DNA from: Neurospora tetraspora
Lineage: Eukaryota; Ascomycota; Sordariomycetes; Sordariales; Sordariaceae
Direction of reading: 5' to 3'
Assembly: GCF_033439725.1 (NCBI RefSeq)
Contig: NW_026944385.1
Span: 4,435,001-4,499,000, forward strand
DNA: 64,000 nucleotides
The translations under genes were made by a program, and so were the position numbers. Positions 10,145 through 22,801 of this stretch are shown here, piece by piece (positions within the stretch are counted from its first letter, which is position 1; every line of letters begins with the position of its first letter). The notes below the pieces were generated by a model, which saw only the letters and a program-made list of their open reading frames with translations, did not search any database and had not been told where the DNA came from.

Positions 10145-13100
10145 GAATGGGTGGGTAGATGAGAATGGTGAAAAGCGTGGGGAAGGGGGGAAAGCTGGAA
10201 GGTGGGAGAGGAAGGGAAGGGGGGAAATTGATGCTAGCTTGGTAGTAGTCAGAAGGGCAAATCTGATTTGAGATAGAAGGTATCTGGTTGGATATGTGTG
10301 ATATGATATGTTGGTGGCGTGCGAGGATTCATTGGTGTTTGACCTGTTGGTTGTTGGTTGTTGTTGGTACCTGCCCTGCTTTGTCCGGCATGCTGTGTCC
10401 GGGCAGGTGCGGGTGAGAACGCTGTGCGGACACTCGGCGATGATTTTCCCTTGTGAAGTTTTGAATGAGTAAAACCCACATTAAACATAAATCTGAAGAC
10501 GGAAAAACATGTTAAGCACCATCCACTCCCACATTCTCACTCATCGTGTTTTGTCGTTCCCGTGTCATCGAACGACCTCATCGTCACCAATTCAGGGGTA
10601 ATTGTCATCAAACCCTAACCCTCCTACCCATGCGACATGCGACCCCTGCCCGACAGCCGATGAACCCTACAAAACCAAGCCGGGGCTGATCGGGATCTTT
10701 CAGGGTATGGTTGGTAATCAGCAGCGATCGCGGGGTCTTTTTGTCTCGTTTAATCCAGTTTTGCTGAAGAATGTCTCGAACTTTTGTTGCAGATTTTCGA
10801 GGTTGATGTCTTGGAAAAGTCGTCGATCTGCCGCCCTGGTTTTTCGTTCGGAGAAAATTGTCGGAATCGGAAAGGAACGGGAAGTTTGTTAAGTTTGTTT
10901 CGGGTTGTGATGCGGTGTTGAGGAGAACTGAGGGCGATATCAAGATGCGTCCGCGCTTTCGGGCGTGATTGCCATCGATGAGGTATGTAGAACGGAAAGA
11001 GATGTGAAACTCGGGGCATCGATTGAAGGGGTAATCTTACAGCAGCCAACGATGTGGCCCGTGCCCATCCGCCCTTCCCAAACGTCGCTTGTTGTGGTCC
11101 TTTCAATTGATCCTTCCCGCTCTGCCGCGTCTAACGGCGTCAAGCCAGCCGCCAGTTCCTTTAATTTCCCTTTCCCTTTTCGCGAACAGATTGCAACTGT
11201 GTGGATCGCGGGCTTGCTTGTTCGCTGGCCCGGTGGCCCGCTGGGCTGAATAAGACCGGGCGGGAGAGGAGAACCGCTTGCTGCATGGCGCCGTAGATCA
11301 TGTCATGGCGGCCATGGTAGGCTCGTCTGGTGGCTCCCGTCGGTAGGGCAGTGCCAGCAGTTCACGCTTACCTTTAGTAATTGTGGCATTGCTTGCCCCT
11401 CCATTTCCTAGAGTGAAGGTCCATGACATGACTTGGCGTCATTTTCCCTAGAGTTGGGAATTAGGTGTAATTTCTAGACATTTGGCGGGGGTTGAAGTGT
11501 GAAATTTCATGCCGGTACCTCTTGAAGTTTTGTCTGTTTAGGAACGCAGGAGCCGCAATGAGGCTTTCTGCGAAAAGCAAGCCGCAAGATCCCCAGCGCG
11601 ATCCAAGCAAATCCACGACGACGCCCCCGGCTGTAGCGTGTAGTGTATTTCCGTCGTAACTAATGCAAGGGACGCTGCATTAACTTGTGGTGCGCTGAGG
11701 GCTTATCATTTCGAGAGAAGGGGAGAAAAAAAGAGATAGGTTGTTCGCCACCTACGACACTTTGCCTGGCACGCCTGGGTTGATTGCCAATGAATGGAAC
11801 TGTGAAGAAAACGAGGCAGGATGATGGATGACAGGTGGGCCGAAGGATCAGAGTGTACATGATCCCGACTACTGGGTTTGCTAACAGATGTTAGTGAGAA
11901 TAGCACCACATTCTGTTAAGGATTGATGCTTCGGGAATCCCAAGAAGGAATGGTTGGTATTAATCGGTCTGACATCCCGTCTGCTGCAACCCTGACGAGC
12001 AGATCAAAGTCTGACAGCCACAACCCTGACACCCTGAGACTTCCATTTGGCACTCCCGAAGCTGTGGTCCCCACCGACCAGAAGCCGTGACAGGCAGCAC
12101 TAACGGGACCCCTGGAGATTGCCTGCGGCAGCGGCGCATCGCGACATGACAGATTTATTGAGGCTCGTGAGGGCAGCAATCTCGACGATGCGTCTGGTAC
12201 CACTTTGTTTCGATTGCACAGCTTTGATATGGAAATGGGCTGAAGCCCACGTGGGAACTCTGATGTCAAATTATCACACATTGATTAATCGGGCTTGTGA
12301 GAAAGTGACGGACTCAACAGTGGCCACTCTTTGTATTATCCCCAGCTGCACCCCCGGGTTAGGGTCCGTTGAGGGTTGGCGCCCGTTGTTGGCGTTGGCG
12401 TTGGATCTGCCACACCCGGCAGATCGCCTGCTGTTGTTGTTAGCGCGGCGCGCAAGACCCTGTGGAGATTTGGAGCCCACAACGCCAATGCTTATCGCGA
12501 TGTCGCCTCTTGGGAGATGATATCACCGCCTTGCAAGGGAAGTTAATTCACACTTCTTCTCATAGACTACGAGTCCATGATTTCTCAAGTGATGGACAAA
12601 CCTTCGGCATTGGCGATATACTGAAGGATGTGTCGCAGTCATCGACGTTATTCGGCAGCCAAGCTTCATGCGCGTTGAATGCATTCTGGGCAGATCCATA
12701 TCCTCGGGTGTCACAGAGCGAAGATATGGAAGTTTTGGAATCATGGAAGAATCGGGACGGGGCTGTCTGCCGTACAGTGCAGTCCAACCTCCTATCTGTT
12801 TACTGATCAGGTACAGCTGAGCTCGGGGAATACACACAAGATGTGACTGCGGTAATCGATCTCGATGACCATCCGGTGATCTCAAGTAATCAATGATTCA
12901 TCTCACCGATGAGTTCCCCAAGACGGAGTAGTCGGGCTTCAATTCTCGCCATGACTGTCTAGCGAAAAGAAACCCGGAGACGAGAGTCGGAGGTGCCCAA
13001 CATCTTCTTTGCCAACCATTTCGTGCCGGATCCCTGCCAAACGTGGCATCAAAGTCTTGATCACCTTGTCCAACGCCATGGACTCTTTCGCGTCGCATGC

Positions 13101-13639
13101 CATGTGGATGGCAACCTGCTAGTCATCTCACTTGCGCATGCTACTAGTTAACTCATGTCAGAGGGAATGGGTTGGGATTATGGCTGGGGGCCACATTGGA
13201 AGCCTGGGGATTCCGGAGCTTTCGGAAAGGGTACGAGTTGACGACATGCACCAGGCATGTCCAGTTGGTTCAAAAACACACGACCAACGACAGCGTGCCG
13301 CCAAACTAAGACCGTCGATGAAGGCCGGAAAAGGAAAAGTTGTCAGATTTAATCCAACCAGATATTCACTGTAACACCTTGGTTGAGCTGCCATGTCTGA
13401 GGCTCTCGCACTCTACTGTCATCTCATGAATATTCCACGGTTAGAACGGTGGAAGCGTAATATCCCAAAGTAGGCAGATTTGGTGGCAGATACAGGGGCG
13501 CCAAGCCGTCATTTGCTGCATAGGTGCATATTCCAGCTGCAAGAGTGCCTGAAATGCCTGAATAACGAGGCATCACGTGAGACGGTCTGAGAAATACGCA
13601 GGCCAAGACGACTGGTGGTGCGATTGCGTGCTCCGGACT
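10145..13639. other. 3.5 kb without a recognisable gene
   Basis: Open frames on both strands are short, overlap one another and lack splice signals, signal peptides or motifs. It separates the small-gene array from the som1-like gene. I see no inverted terminal repeats or transposon coding sequence. Confidence 0.5.
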
Positions 13640-15509
13640 GCGCAGGCTTGTGAAGCTCGGTCTCCCAACTCGCGGTTCCCCAATCACCCATCACCCCCCA
13701 GGCTCCTGGCTCGGCTGCTTCCACTTCCCCTCCAAACGATTTGGCGTGAGCACTGAGCAGAAGAAGGCAGCGCAGCCGGCAAAAAAAGTCCCAAACACCC
13801 CAACCCCCGTCCCCCATTTTCCTCCTTCTCTTCTGCCTCCTCCGACCGTCTTGTTTCGTGTCGGGAATCCTCCTCTTTGCGGCATGCCACTTTGATGTCC
13901 CAATCGCCCTTGTCCCGATCACCAGCGAGATTGAGCGGATTGGCCCACAAGAGGAACCACGGTCGCCGGCCCCGAGACCAGCGAGAGCCCGCCGCCTGAG
14001 CCTGAAGAGGACCACCGTCCACTGTGCCTTGCCGGACCCCGTCCCCCATTTCCTCCTCCATCCCTACGACTACTTGGCACCGCACGCTTTCCTGTTGCGA
14101 CGTGGACCGGATCACCATACCATCACCACCACCTTGCCCCTAACCTCGACGTCCACTCCTCGCAACCAGGCGGCGACTACGACCACGACCACACTCTCTC
14201 TACACCACGACACCACATATACCGCCACACATTCTCCGGTGGAACGACTGGCAAATAATCGGCACCAAGGCTAAGGCTGTTGGATCCTTGGAAAGCGGGA
14301 GTGCACCCACGCGCAACTGAAGCCTTGCCGTTCCCCGACGCCCACCATTCTCTTGGAACTCAGCAGCAGCACCATCACCACCTACCATCGCCGCCGTCGC
14401 GATCTTTCAAGATCCAGCCTTGACGGAGATTCGGCTGCTTCGACTTTGCACCTCGCCTTCGACACCGAGCATCGGCCTTGAACGGGACATCGGAGATATC
14501 GCTCGTCAAACGCGATCTCAAAAGGTACCATACCTACCTACCTACGCTACTGCTTGAACCTCCCCGTTCTCCCATCTGGCGTGCTCGAGTGCCAGTGCGC
14601 CGGTACATCTACGGACCTGAGGCTTGCAGTAGAAGTCTACATGCAAATATAATAAGCCCGTTTCCGCGGCCTTGCATCGCTTCTTTTATAAAACCATCCA
14701 CGCCCATATATTTTTCTCCAAACCGACCCAACGCCTCGTCTCTCTGACCTTTTTCTCACCACGCACGCAGAAGCTCACCCAGCAAAAGGATCGTGAAACA
14801 GAGACAGACCATTCATCGCCGCACCCACCCACGTCCATCTCCGGCCACACACTACCTTCAACCCCGGAACATCTCACCGCGGTCGCCCAGCCCCCGATTC
14901 GGTCGCTGCAATTGCTCCCGCCTGCACCTCACTCGACTTTCAAACTAGAACATACTTCTAGACTATTTCGCCCTCCCGGCAGCCGTACTTTTTTCTCGCC
15001 CTGTCTAACATCCGTCTAATTGGCACCGACACGCTACTTGCTGCGCCAACACCCCAGGCCCCCCCGCCTGTATCAAGGTACTTGACAACTCTCTTACCAG
15101 CCTGCCCCTGTCTGTCCTTCTTCTGCCCCCCAACGCGTGCCGTGCCATCGTCATCGTTGCCGTCGGTGTCGGCGCCAAAGAGTATTTTCCTGCTGCCACC
15201 GCATCACCTTTTCGACACCATTGATATGTCACCCGGCAATCACCTTGCCATCATTTTACCCCAATCTCGATACACGTCCACCGCCTGCCGGGTCTAAGCG
15301 CACCGCGCGGCCGTGGCATTTGTAGGCACTTGGTGGCAAGCTCTGCCCTTCCGCGCCGAACCCTTTCATAAAACATGAACCTAGAAACTAACCCTTCTTA
15401 ATGCTCTCAGGCTCCCGTCGTTACACACACGACCTGACTTCATTGCTTTCAACCCCCGCGAATTCCGCTTCTCGCCCGGCAGACCGTCGTCTGCACGAAA
15501 TCATCAGCC
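13640..15509 (+). promoter_or_regulatory. probable promoter and long C-rich leader of the som1-like gene
   Basis: The stretch is strongly pyrimidine-rich on the plus strand, typical of fungal promoters and 5' UTRs. An upstream intron in the leader is plausible: a GTACTT donor near 15078 and an acceptor at 15411 preceded by an AACTAAC branch. Several upstream ATGs (for example 15224 and 15374) precede the predicted start. The many overlapping frames in both directions reflect high GC content rather than genes. The extent is inferred. Confidence 0.4.
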
Positions 15510-18277
15510 ATGAACATGAACAACATAGGTAACATGGCTCAGATGAACGCCATGGGCGGTCCCGTTGGCGGCGCCCCTATGCCCATGATGAATAATGGCG
15601 CAATGCCTGTTCGTCCCCAGCAGCCCCCACAACCCCAACCGCAACAGCAACAACAGCAGCAGCAGCAGCAAATGCAGTTTGGGACTGGAACTATCGATGG
15701 CGGCCGTGCGTTGCTCGAGACCTACATCTACGACTACTTCATCCGCCAAGGCATGTACGACTGTGCCCGCACAATCCTACAAAACAACCCTCAGATCAAG
15801 ACGGACAAATCTGCGAGCCCTGGTCAGAACTTGAATGGTCTGGGTGACGATCCCATGGATACCGACTCGAAGGACAACCTGGACCAAAAGCGTCCCGATG
15901 ACCTCCCCCCAGCTGCTATTCCCAATTCTTCGACAAGCAACACCAGCTTTCTGCTCGACTGGTTCTCACTGTTCTGGGACATGTTCAACAGCCAAAAGAG
16001 CAAGGGCCCTGCTCTTGTGAACCAATACGTGCAACACAACCAGGTAAGAATTGCCTTCTCTGATATGGTAATTCGTTCCCTAGCTAACAGCGACCCTAGA
16101 ACCAGTCCCGCATGCGACAGGAACAGATGCTGCGGCAAATGCGTCCTGACTACAACGCCCACGTCCAATATCAACAGCAAATGATGAGGAACATGAATGG
16201 TATGGGCGGCATGATGAAGCCCGGGAACCAGCTGCAACGGGCAGCCATGGCGAACAGCCAAAAGTAGGTTCCATACCCCCTCCTCCATGTGGTTTGTTCA
16301 AAACTGACCCTTGTTCACTTCCCAGTCCCCAAGCCATGCAGATGCTTCAGGCACAGAAAGCTGCTCAAATGCAGCGAGATCCTTCTGATATGGACGGAAA
16401 CCGAGTGAGGGCGGCGTCGCCAGGATCGGCAGACAACGCGCCGTCTCCATCCAAGCGGCCACGTCTCGAGGGGGCCTCCTTCAACCCCAACGCGGGTGTC
16501 ATGGTGCAAAATGGCAGACAGATGCAAGGCATGCCAGGCCAGCAGCAGGTAGGAGGTGGCCCCAATTCAGCACAAGCATTTTTCATCAACCAAATCCGCC
16601 CAAACTCGTTAACTCCTAACCAACTCCAGGCCTTGATCAATGCCAATCCAAACTCTCATCAGCTCAAAGCGTACGCCGCTAACCTCCAGCAGCACCACGG
16701 TAAACAGATGCCCACCAACCCGATGGCGAATGCTGGTGGTCCGCAAAACCAGGGCTCTCCTATGCTGCCGCAGGGACCCGATGGCCAGAACATCAACCAG
16801 TTTTACAACCAGGAGATGGGCGGCGGAAACATGCGAGCTGGGCCTGGTAACGGTCAGAATGGGTCAAGTAACCACGCCCTTCAGGACTACCAGATGCAGC
16901 TGATGCTCCTGGAGCAACAGAACAAGAAGCGCCTCATGATGGCTCGACAGGAGCAGGATGGGATGCCACGACCTGAAGGCCCCAACGGTCCAGGCGGACC
17001 TGGCGGCCCGGGAGGACCTCAGGGACCGAATCCTCAAGGCTTCCAGGGCAACTCGCCACCTGGACAGCGCAATGGAGCATCACCTAACCCTTCGGAGCAG
17101 ATGAAGCGTGCCAACCAGCAAATGAACAACCCCCAAAACATGGGTTCCCCTCTTCCGGATGGCGCCCAGAACCGCAGTTCCCCGAATCCCATGAACTTCA
17201 TGGCCGGCAACATGGATCCCAACGGAGGACAGCCCCATTACGGCATGAACATGAACATGGGCAATCAGATGGGAGGCGGTATGCGTCCACCGAGCTCACA
17301 CCCAGGACAGCCCTTCAATGGCCAGATGAACCCACAGATGGTGGCTGCCCAACAGCAGCGCCAAGCACAAATGCAACAGCAGGCTCAGCAGCAGGCGCAA
17401 CAACAACAGCAACAAGCCCAACAAGCGCAGCAGCAACAGGCGGCCCAACAGCAGCAAAATCAAGGGGGCCCTAATATGCAATGGCAGCAGCCTGGACCGA
17501 ATGGCCAGATGGTTGGTCAGCCTCCTCAAGCTCAGCAGGCTCAGGGACCAGCGCAGCAGAGAGCTATGCCTCCTCCTTCTGCTCCCCCAACGGCGGCAGC
17601 GATGACCAACGCTGCCAATTCGAGGAACGCAACGTCATCTCCTCAAGTCACCAACGCTGCCCCTCCAACCCCCAACCAGGGCAACAAGCCGGCACCCAAG
17701 AAGAAGGAGACCAAGAATGCTAAGAATAAGGTACGGAATCCCCCCTCTTTAACCAATCCCTCACGCTCTGTTGAATTGCGATTCTGATCCGGTTTAGGCT
17801 GCGACGCAGAAGAAGTCCAATCAGAACCTTAACGCAGGTGCTACACCTGCTGCAGACGCCGACCAGCCGCAAGAGCCTCCCGCGCCGGCCACCCCGATTA
17901 CCCCAGTCAACCCAGCTAGCTTTGGTAAGAACCAAGTAGGAAACCAGGTTGTACAGAACGGACAGCCTGCGGCCCCGGTGCCGCCGCCCTCTGTCCCTCA
18001 GGTCGCTGCTCCGCCACACCCCGACCCGGCCCAGAACAACAATTTCGCCGAGCCAATGATGGTAAGTCCGGAACCCTTGTTCACTGTCCAGCGGGGGGTG
18101 CTAACAAGCAAGCTGCAGAACTTCGATGTTGAGTTTGCCAACCCACTCACGTCAAACGATGTTCTGAACGACTTTGATTTCGACTCCTTCTTGCATGATA
18201 ATGACAACGGCGGAGAGGCTTTCGACTTCAATGCCGGCGTGTTTCTGGATGGCAACGAGATCGGCACGACGGAGTAG
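15510..18277 (+). CDS. Som1/SomA/Flo8-type LisH transcriptional regulator
   Basis: Five exons: 15510-16043, 16100-16263, 16326-17730, 17798-18061, 18119-18277; every junction has GT-AG ends and a CTAAC/CTGAC/CTGAT-type branch, and the frame closes to 841 residues. A Met/Asn/Gly- and Gln-rich head with a polyQ run (about residues 42-54) precedes a LisH/LUFS-type domain (GGRALLETYIYDYFIRQGMYDCA, about 58-95) and a conserved FLLDWFSLFWDMFNSQK segment. The middle is Gln/Asn/Pro/Gly-rich with another Gln tract near 17380-17460, and the C-terminal FDFDSFLHD region is acidic. Family knowledge: Som1/SomA act in the nucleus downstream of cAMP-PKA to control adhesion, conidiation and development, with an LDB-type partner. 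The role here is by homology. The start is the first ATG of the open exon. Confidence 0.85.
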
Positions 18278-19703
18278 AATTCCGCCTTACCTTCTGGTTC
18301 TCCCTGACTCCGTGCGGGCCGGGGTTTCTGGCATCGGCAGGCGCATTATTTCGTTATGGACACATGCATTGAGGCGTTCATGGAGACGATGAGTCGCGGC
18401 TTTGGAGCTGGCTTGGCTTCTTGCTTCTGGGTATTACTTGGTATTTTTTCCCCTGAATTGCGTCCGGCCTTACACGCTCTTCGGGACAACTTACCGCTTT
18501 TTCTCTAATTTCGCTCGTTGGCGATGATTCTGGTGGAAGCGACGTGCTCGCAAAAAAACGGAGGAACGAAGAATATGATCTATTCGTTGTTTCTTGAATG
18601 ATTCAACGCTCACGAAGGGTCAGCATGATTGGTTGACATTCTTGTGTCGTCATCTCTCTTCAAGGCTTCTCTGGACATTCTAGAGGTTTTCTTATGGGGA
18701 CAGGATATGGCGGATTGGAACCGGGGTCGATATTTATACCACCCATTTTGCCAGTCATTTGAGGGACTCGTAAATGGGGGCCCGGGACACTTTGGTATTC
18801 TCGTCTTTTTGTTACTCTATCAACTTTGCTTTCAATCTCTTTTTTCATGTTTCCCTTCTCTTTTGACTTATTGCTTGCATGCTGTTTTATATCAGGCCTG
18901 GTTACCACTACTACCTTCTTTGACGGATTTTCGTTCGTCAGCTTGTGTTTTTTTGTGTTACTTAAAACTTTTTATTCACGCCATGCGATTTTCCTTTATT
19001 TTCTCCGCACTTGCACCAAATCTTAGGTATCACCAGGTCGTATGAGACGGGATCAAATTCAATTGGTTCTTACGCACGCAATGCAATCAATGTAAATGGT
19101 ATTTATGTTCGATGTTTCCATCTCCTTGAGGTGTTTTGGCTGCAGGTGGCTGGCTTTTGCTCTTTCAAAACTAGTTGGTTTCTTGTGCATGTTTTTGGTT
19201 TGGATCGGGCTTTTGGTGGTAATGAATGGTGGTATACTTTAGTTGCAACGTACAACGCCGGACGCATTGTTGGATGTGTCTTCAACAGTACAGTACAGTC
19301 GGTACACACGCAACAACAATGACAACAAAGCTCAGCACGCCTTAATACACATTTGCATTTTTCGCTCAATTTCGTCAATTTACCTTTCCATCATCCGGTC
19401 CTGTACTTGTCCCCCGCTGGTTCGGTCACCACATCATAACATGTCATATCATACCCCGTCACCTCTTGTTGTTTCACTCCACATTCGTCCGGGGAAATGT
19501 TGACTTCTTTCTGGCTGGCTGTGAAAGGACTGGGAGGAACGAAGTGTGAGATGGCTGAAAGGCCTGAACCGACGGGAAAGAAAGCAGCAAGAAAATGCCA
19601 CAAAGCAAGAACTGAAAGGGACGGAGAGTTTGGAATGGGAGGAAGCGAAGAGACGTTTTTAGCACTGTTTTGCCGGACTGAGTGACCTGGATTCCCGATC
19701 TCT

Positions 19704-19752
<49 letters not shown>

Positions 19753-20770
19753 GGTAGAGAGACCCCGCGAGGAATTTTGATTGAGGAGGAAAGGGTTAAG
19801 AAGAGGGAATTCAAGGAAAGGGGGGGGAAGGGGAAGGGGAAGGGGAAGGGAGGAGGAAGGAAAAAGGAAAGGGGAATGGATGGAAAGGAGATTCAATACC
19901 CATTCAGCAATTCATTGTCGGTCGCGCACGTTTATGGGGTTGCGGATGGAACAAAACGGCAGGGTGGATAAGTCGAGACGACGGCCGAACAGGCACGAGT
20001 AGGTAGGCGGGAAAGCACCAAGCTGTTTTTGTTGCGAGTACCTACCTCTAGTGCTACGGAGAAAAACAAGGATGGAAGAAGGGAAAGCAGGAAGGTTCCG
20101 TTGATAAATGATGATCTTTTTTTCAAGTTCATGGTTTCCGTTCTTCTGGACAATCACCGATGCGAAACGTGAATGATGTTTGTATGCGATTTTTTTGCAA
20201 CCAAGACTTCGGACAGTTGCTTCGAGCAGTTTACCTAGTTTCAGAACAAGCAAGCTACCTTACTTTTATAGGAGAAAACCTACCTACCCACACATATACT
20301 TCTTCCTACAGGCACGTACACTTCCAATGTCTTTGGGGTTTTTCCGATACAATGAAACAATTCTGAGCGCCAAAATAAACTCATATAACTTCTTTTTCTC
20401 CTATCTAGCGCTTTTGCGAATATTCACCTCGTCCGGAGCCTTCTTGGACACCTCATCATTGTCAATTACCAAAACTGGCGCAGCGAATGCATATATGTCA
20501 CTCGAAGATTGGAAGCACCTACTTTCAAAGATTTATTATTTAGAAACACCCTGGTGACAGACTGATCGAATAGACGACTCTCCCTCTACCAATTTTGAAT
20601 ACCTAGCTACGAAGACTGTAGCTGACTTTTGTGGCGGCCATAGTGATAGAATGTATGTGCGTGTAGGGAGAGGTGTACCTATTGTGGGTAGGTTTTCTCT
20701 TTTGTCGGTACATAAGAAGTGAAGTAATTGTTCATTCATCGGGTTATCTTCCATAAGAAGCTTTATCACA
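18278..20770. other. 2.5 kb without a gene (3' UTR of som1-like gene, spacer, poly(A) run)
   Basis: T-rich sequence follows the som1-like stop. Short frames lack coding character. Contains the 46-bp poly(A) tract at 19705-19750 and, next to it, GGGGAA repeats at 19813-19850. Confidence 0.5.
19705..19750 (+). repeat. 46-bp homopolymer A run
   Basis: Uninterrupted run of 46 A, flanked by GATCTCTC on the left and CCGGTAGAGAGACC on the right, which are partly complementary. By far the longest mononucleotide run in the window. It could be a replication-slippage tract, the tail of a retroposed insert or an assembly artefact. Confidence 0.9.
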
Positions 20771-22801
20771 TCAAGCCCGTCTCCGTGGAAAGCCCCAGGT
20801 AAAACCACCCAGTCTGTTCGCGCTCGGTTCACCATTTCCTGAACCATCATTATCATCAGTCCCATCAACCCCCGCTTCCGTACCATCTTCCGTCTCATCC
20901 ACCTCCTCGGTCTCCTTCTCATTCCTACGCACCTTCAGCGGCTTCCTCCCCCTAATCAAATCCGCCCCCCTCTCCGCCACAGCATAGACAGTCGCCTGCA
21001 ACCCCCCACCCACAATCAACGGCATGACACTCGCATCCACGACCCTCAACCCCTTCACTCCGTAAACCTTCAATTCCGCATCCACGCACCCGCCCAACCG
21101 CTCAGACATCATCGCGCACGTCCCAGACGGGTGGGCGAGACTAGGCCAGAAGAGGGCGTGGTTCCTCTTTAACTCTGCCAAGATCTCCTGGTCAGTCTGG
21201 AACTCCGCCCCGGGACTGACTTCGGTAATAGGACCGAAACGCTCGACAAGAGCAGGAGAACGCCAAAACTCGCACGCGCGCCGGATGATGGCTAGGACGT
21301 TATCCGCATCAATCGGGTTCTGGAGCGTGTTGTACTGGACTACTGGTAATCCAAAGGGGTCAGAGGGGTCGAGGGTGACGGTACCGCGGGAGAGAGGCTT
21401 GAGGAGTGGGGCGGGCGTAAACCCGTTGCCGGGGAGGGAGTGGGCTACGATGGAGGAGTTGGGAGAGACAAAAGATTTGGCGAGGAGGGAGCGTTGGAGG
21501 GGAGGTAGGTGAGGGTAGAGGATTGGGAGAGGAGTTTGGTGGATGTGACGGAGGCGGCAGCAGAGGAGTTGAGATGGGGAAGACCGAAGAGGATCGCGCT
21601 TGAGGCGGGGGCGGCGGAGATGGGACCGGTGAGATTGGCGAGGTATTCGGCCCAGATGGCGGCGAAGTAGGTGGTGTTGGTGGTGATGGTGTCGGGGTTG
21701 GGGAAGGATTGGTTGGTTAGGGAGAAGATGAGGATGGTGGTTGCGTGGTCTTGGAGGTTGGCGCCTACGGCTGGGAGGTCTTTCTTGACCCGGATGCCGG
21801 CTGCTTTGAGGACGCTGGATGGACCGATGCCGCTAGCTTGAAGAAGTTGAGGGGTTTGGATGGCGCCGGCGGCGAGGATGACTTCTTTGCGGGCGTAAAC
21901 TTGGCGGGTTGAGTTATTGGCTCGAGAGACGATGCGGACACCGTTAGCGGTGGGACTTGGGGCGCTGCCGGTAAAGAGAATCTCTCTGGCTGTATGGCCT
22001 GTTAAGAGGTGCAGGTTCGGACGGGTAGTGTTGACAGGATCGTAGTATGCTTTGCGAGCGGTCGAACGGGTCATACCACGACCGTCAATGGTGGAGGGTA
22101 ACCAATATGCGCCTGGGCCGTCCCCGGCGTTTCCGCCCGCTCGCACCGGAACATCGTCTTGGCTACGGAAAGCATCCCAGATGGTAGCGATGTCGGGATA
22201 TTGGAAGCTCGGAATGTGGGCGTGCAACGGGCCGTTGTCATAAGCGGAAGGATCTCATGTGGTGTTGAACTCTCTCACGGCATCAGACGTGGGAGGAGTG
22301 AAAGTCGTGCTCTTGCGGAAGTAAGGCAACAGACCGTCCCAGCCCCATCCCGGATTTCCTAGGGCTTCCCAAGCGTCGTAATCTTCCTTGCTTCCTCGGA
22401 GATATCCCATGCCATTGACCACGGAGCCACCACCGACAACGGCCGGGACAGCCACGGAGAAAGTGTCATTGTTGAGCTGGGGATTGGGGGCGGATGTCGG
22501 ACTGATGAGGACATCTAGATCCAGACTGTTGGCGTAGTAAGGGACGATTGCTTCAGGTTTGTCGTCGAAGTAGCCTCTTTCGATTACAAGAACGGATACT
22601 AGGGCAAGTTAGTGGTCGATCAATCCACGATAAGGAACTGTTCTTACCGTTCTTATCCTCAGTCAAGCGATTGGCGACAACCAGACCAGATACACCACCA
22701 CCCACCACGATGTAGTCATACGTATTGTCCCTAGCTTGCGTGGTGACAGCTGTGGTTATAGATTGCGCCAGTAAAAGGGCATGTGTTATTCGAGTTCTCA
22801 T
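20771..22801 (-). pseudogene. GMC-family FAD oxidoreductase, broken by a stop codon and a frameshift
   Basis: Exon 1 is 22801-22648, a 49-bp intron 22647-22599 (GTAAGA donor, CTAAC branch, CTAG acceptor), then exon 2. Signal-peptide-like start (MRTRITHALLLAQS), FAD-binding DYIVVGGGVSGLVVANRL, GMC signature 1 (AVVGGGSVVNGMGYLRG), signature 2 (GAIQTPQLLQASGIGP) and the C-terminal HPSGTCAMM catalytic region, so the parent was a full-length secreted alcohol-oxidase or aryl-alcohol-type enzyme. Two lesions: an in-frame TGA at 22257-22255 between FNTT and DPSAYDNGP, and a frame change at about 21495-21510 after TYLPSN, where the family normally has a dozen further residues before the QRSLLAK helix. 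No GT-AG pair removes either. The tail past the catalytic domain is an unusual acidic Glu/Asp/Gly stretch. Sequencing error is possible but two lesions favour decay. Confidence 0.75.

Noticed and set aside
13509-14118. Minus-strand frames of 144-168 codons before the som1-like gene
   Set aside because: Overlapping frames in GC-rich leader DNA, no motif or splice signal.
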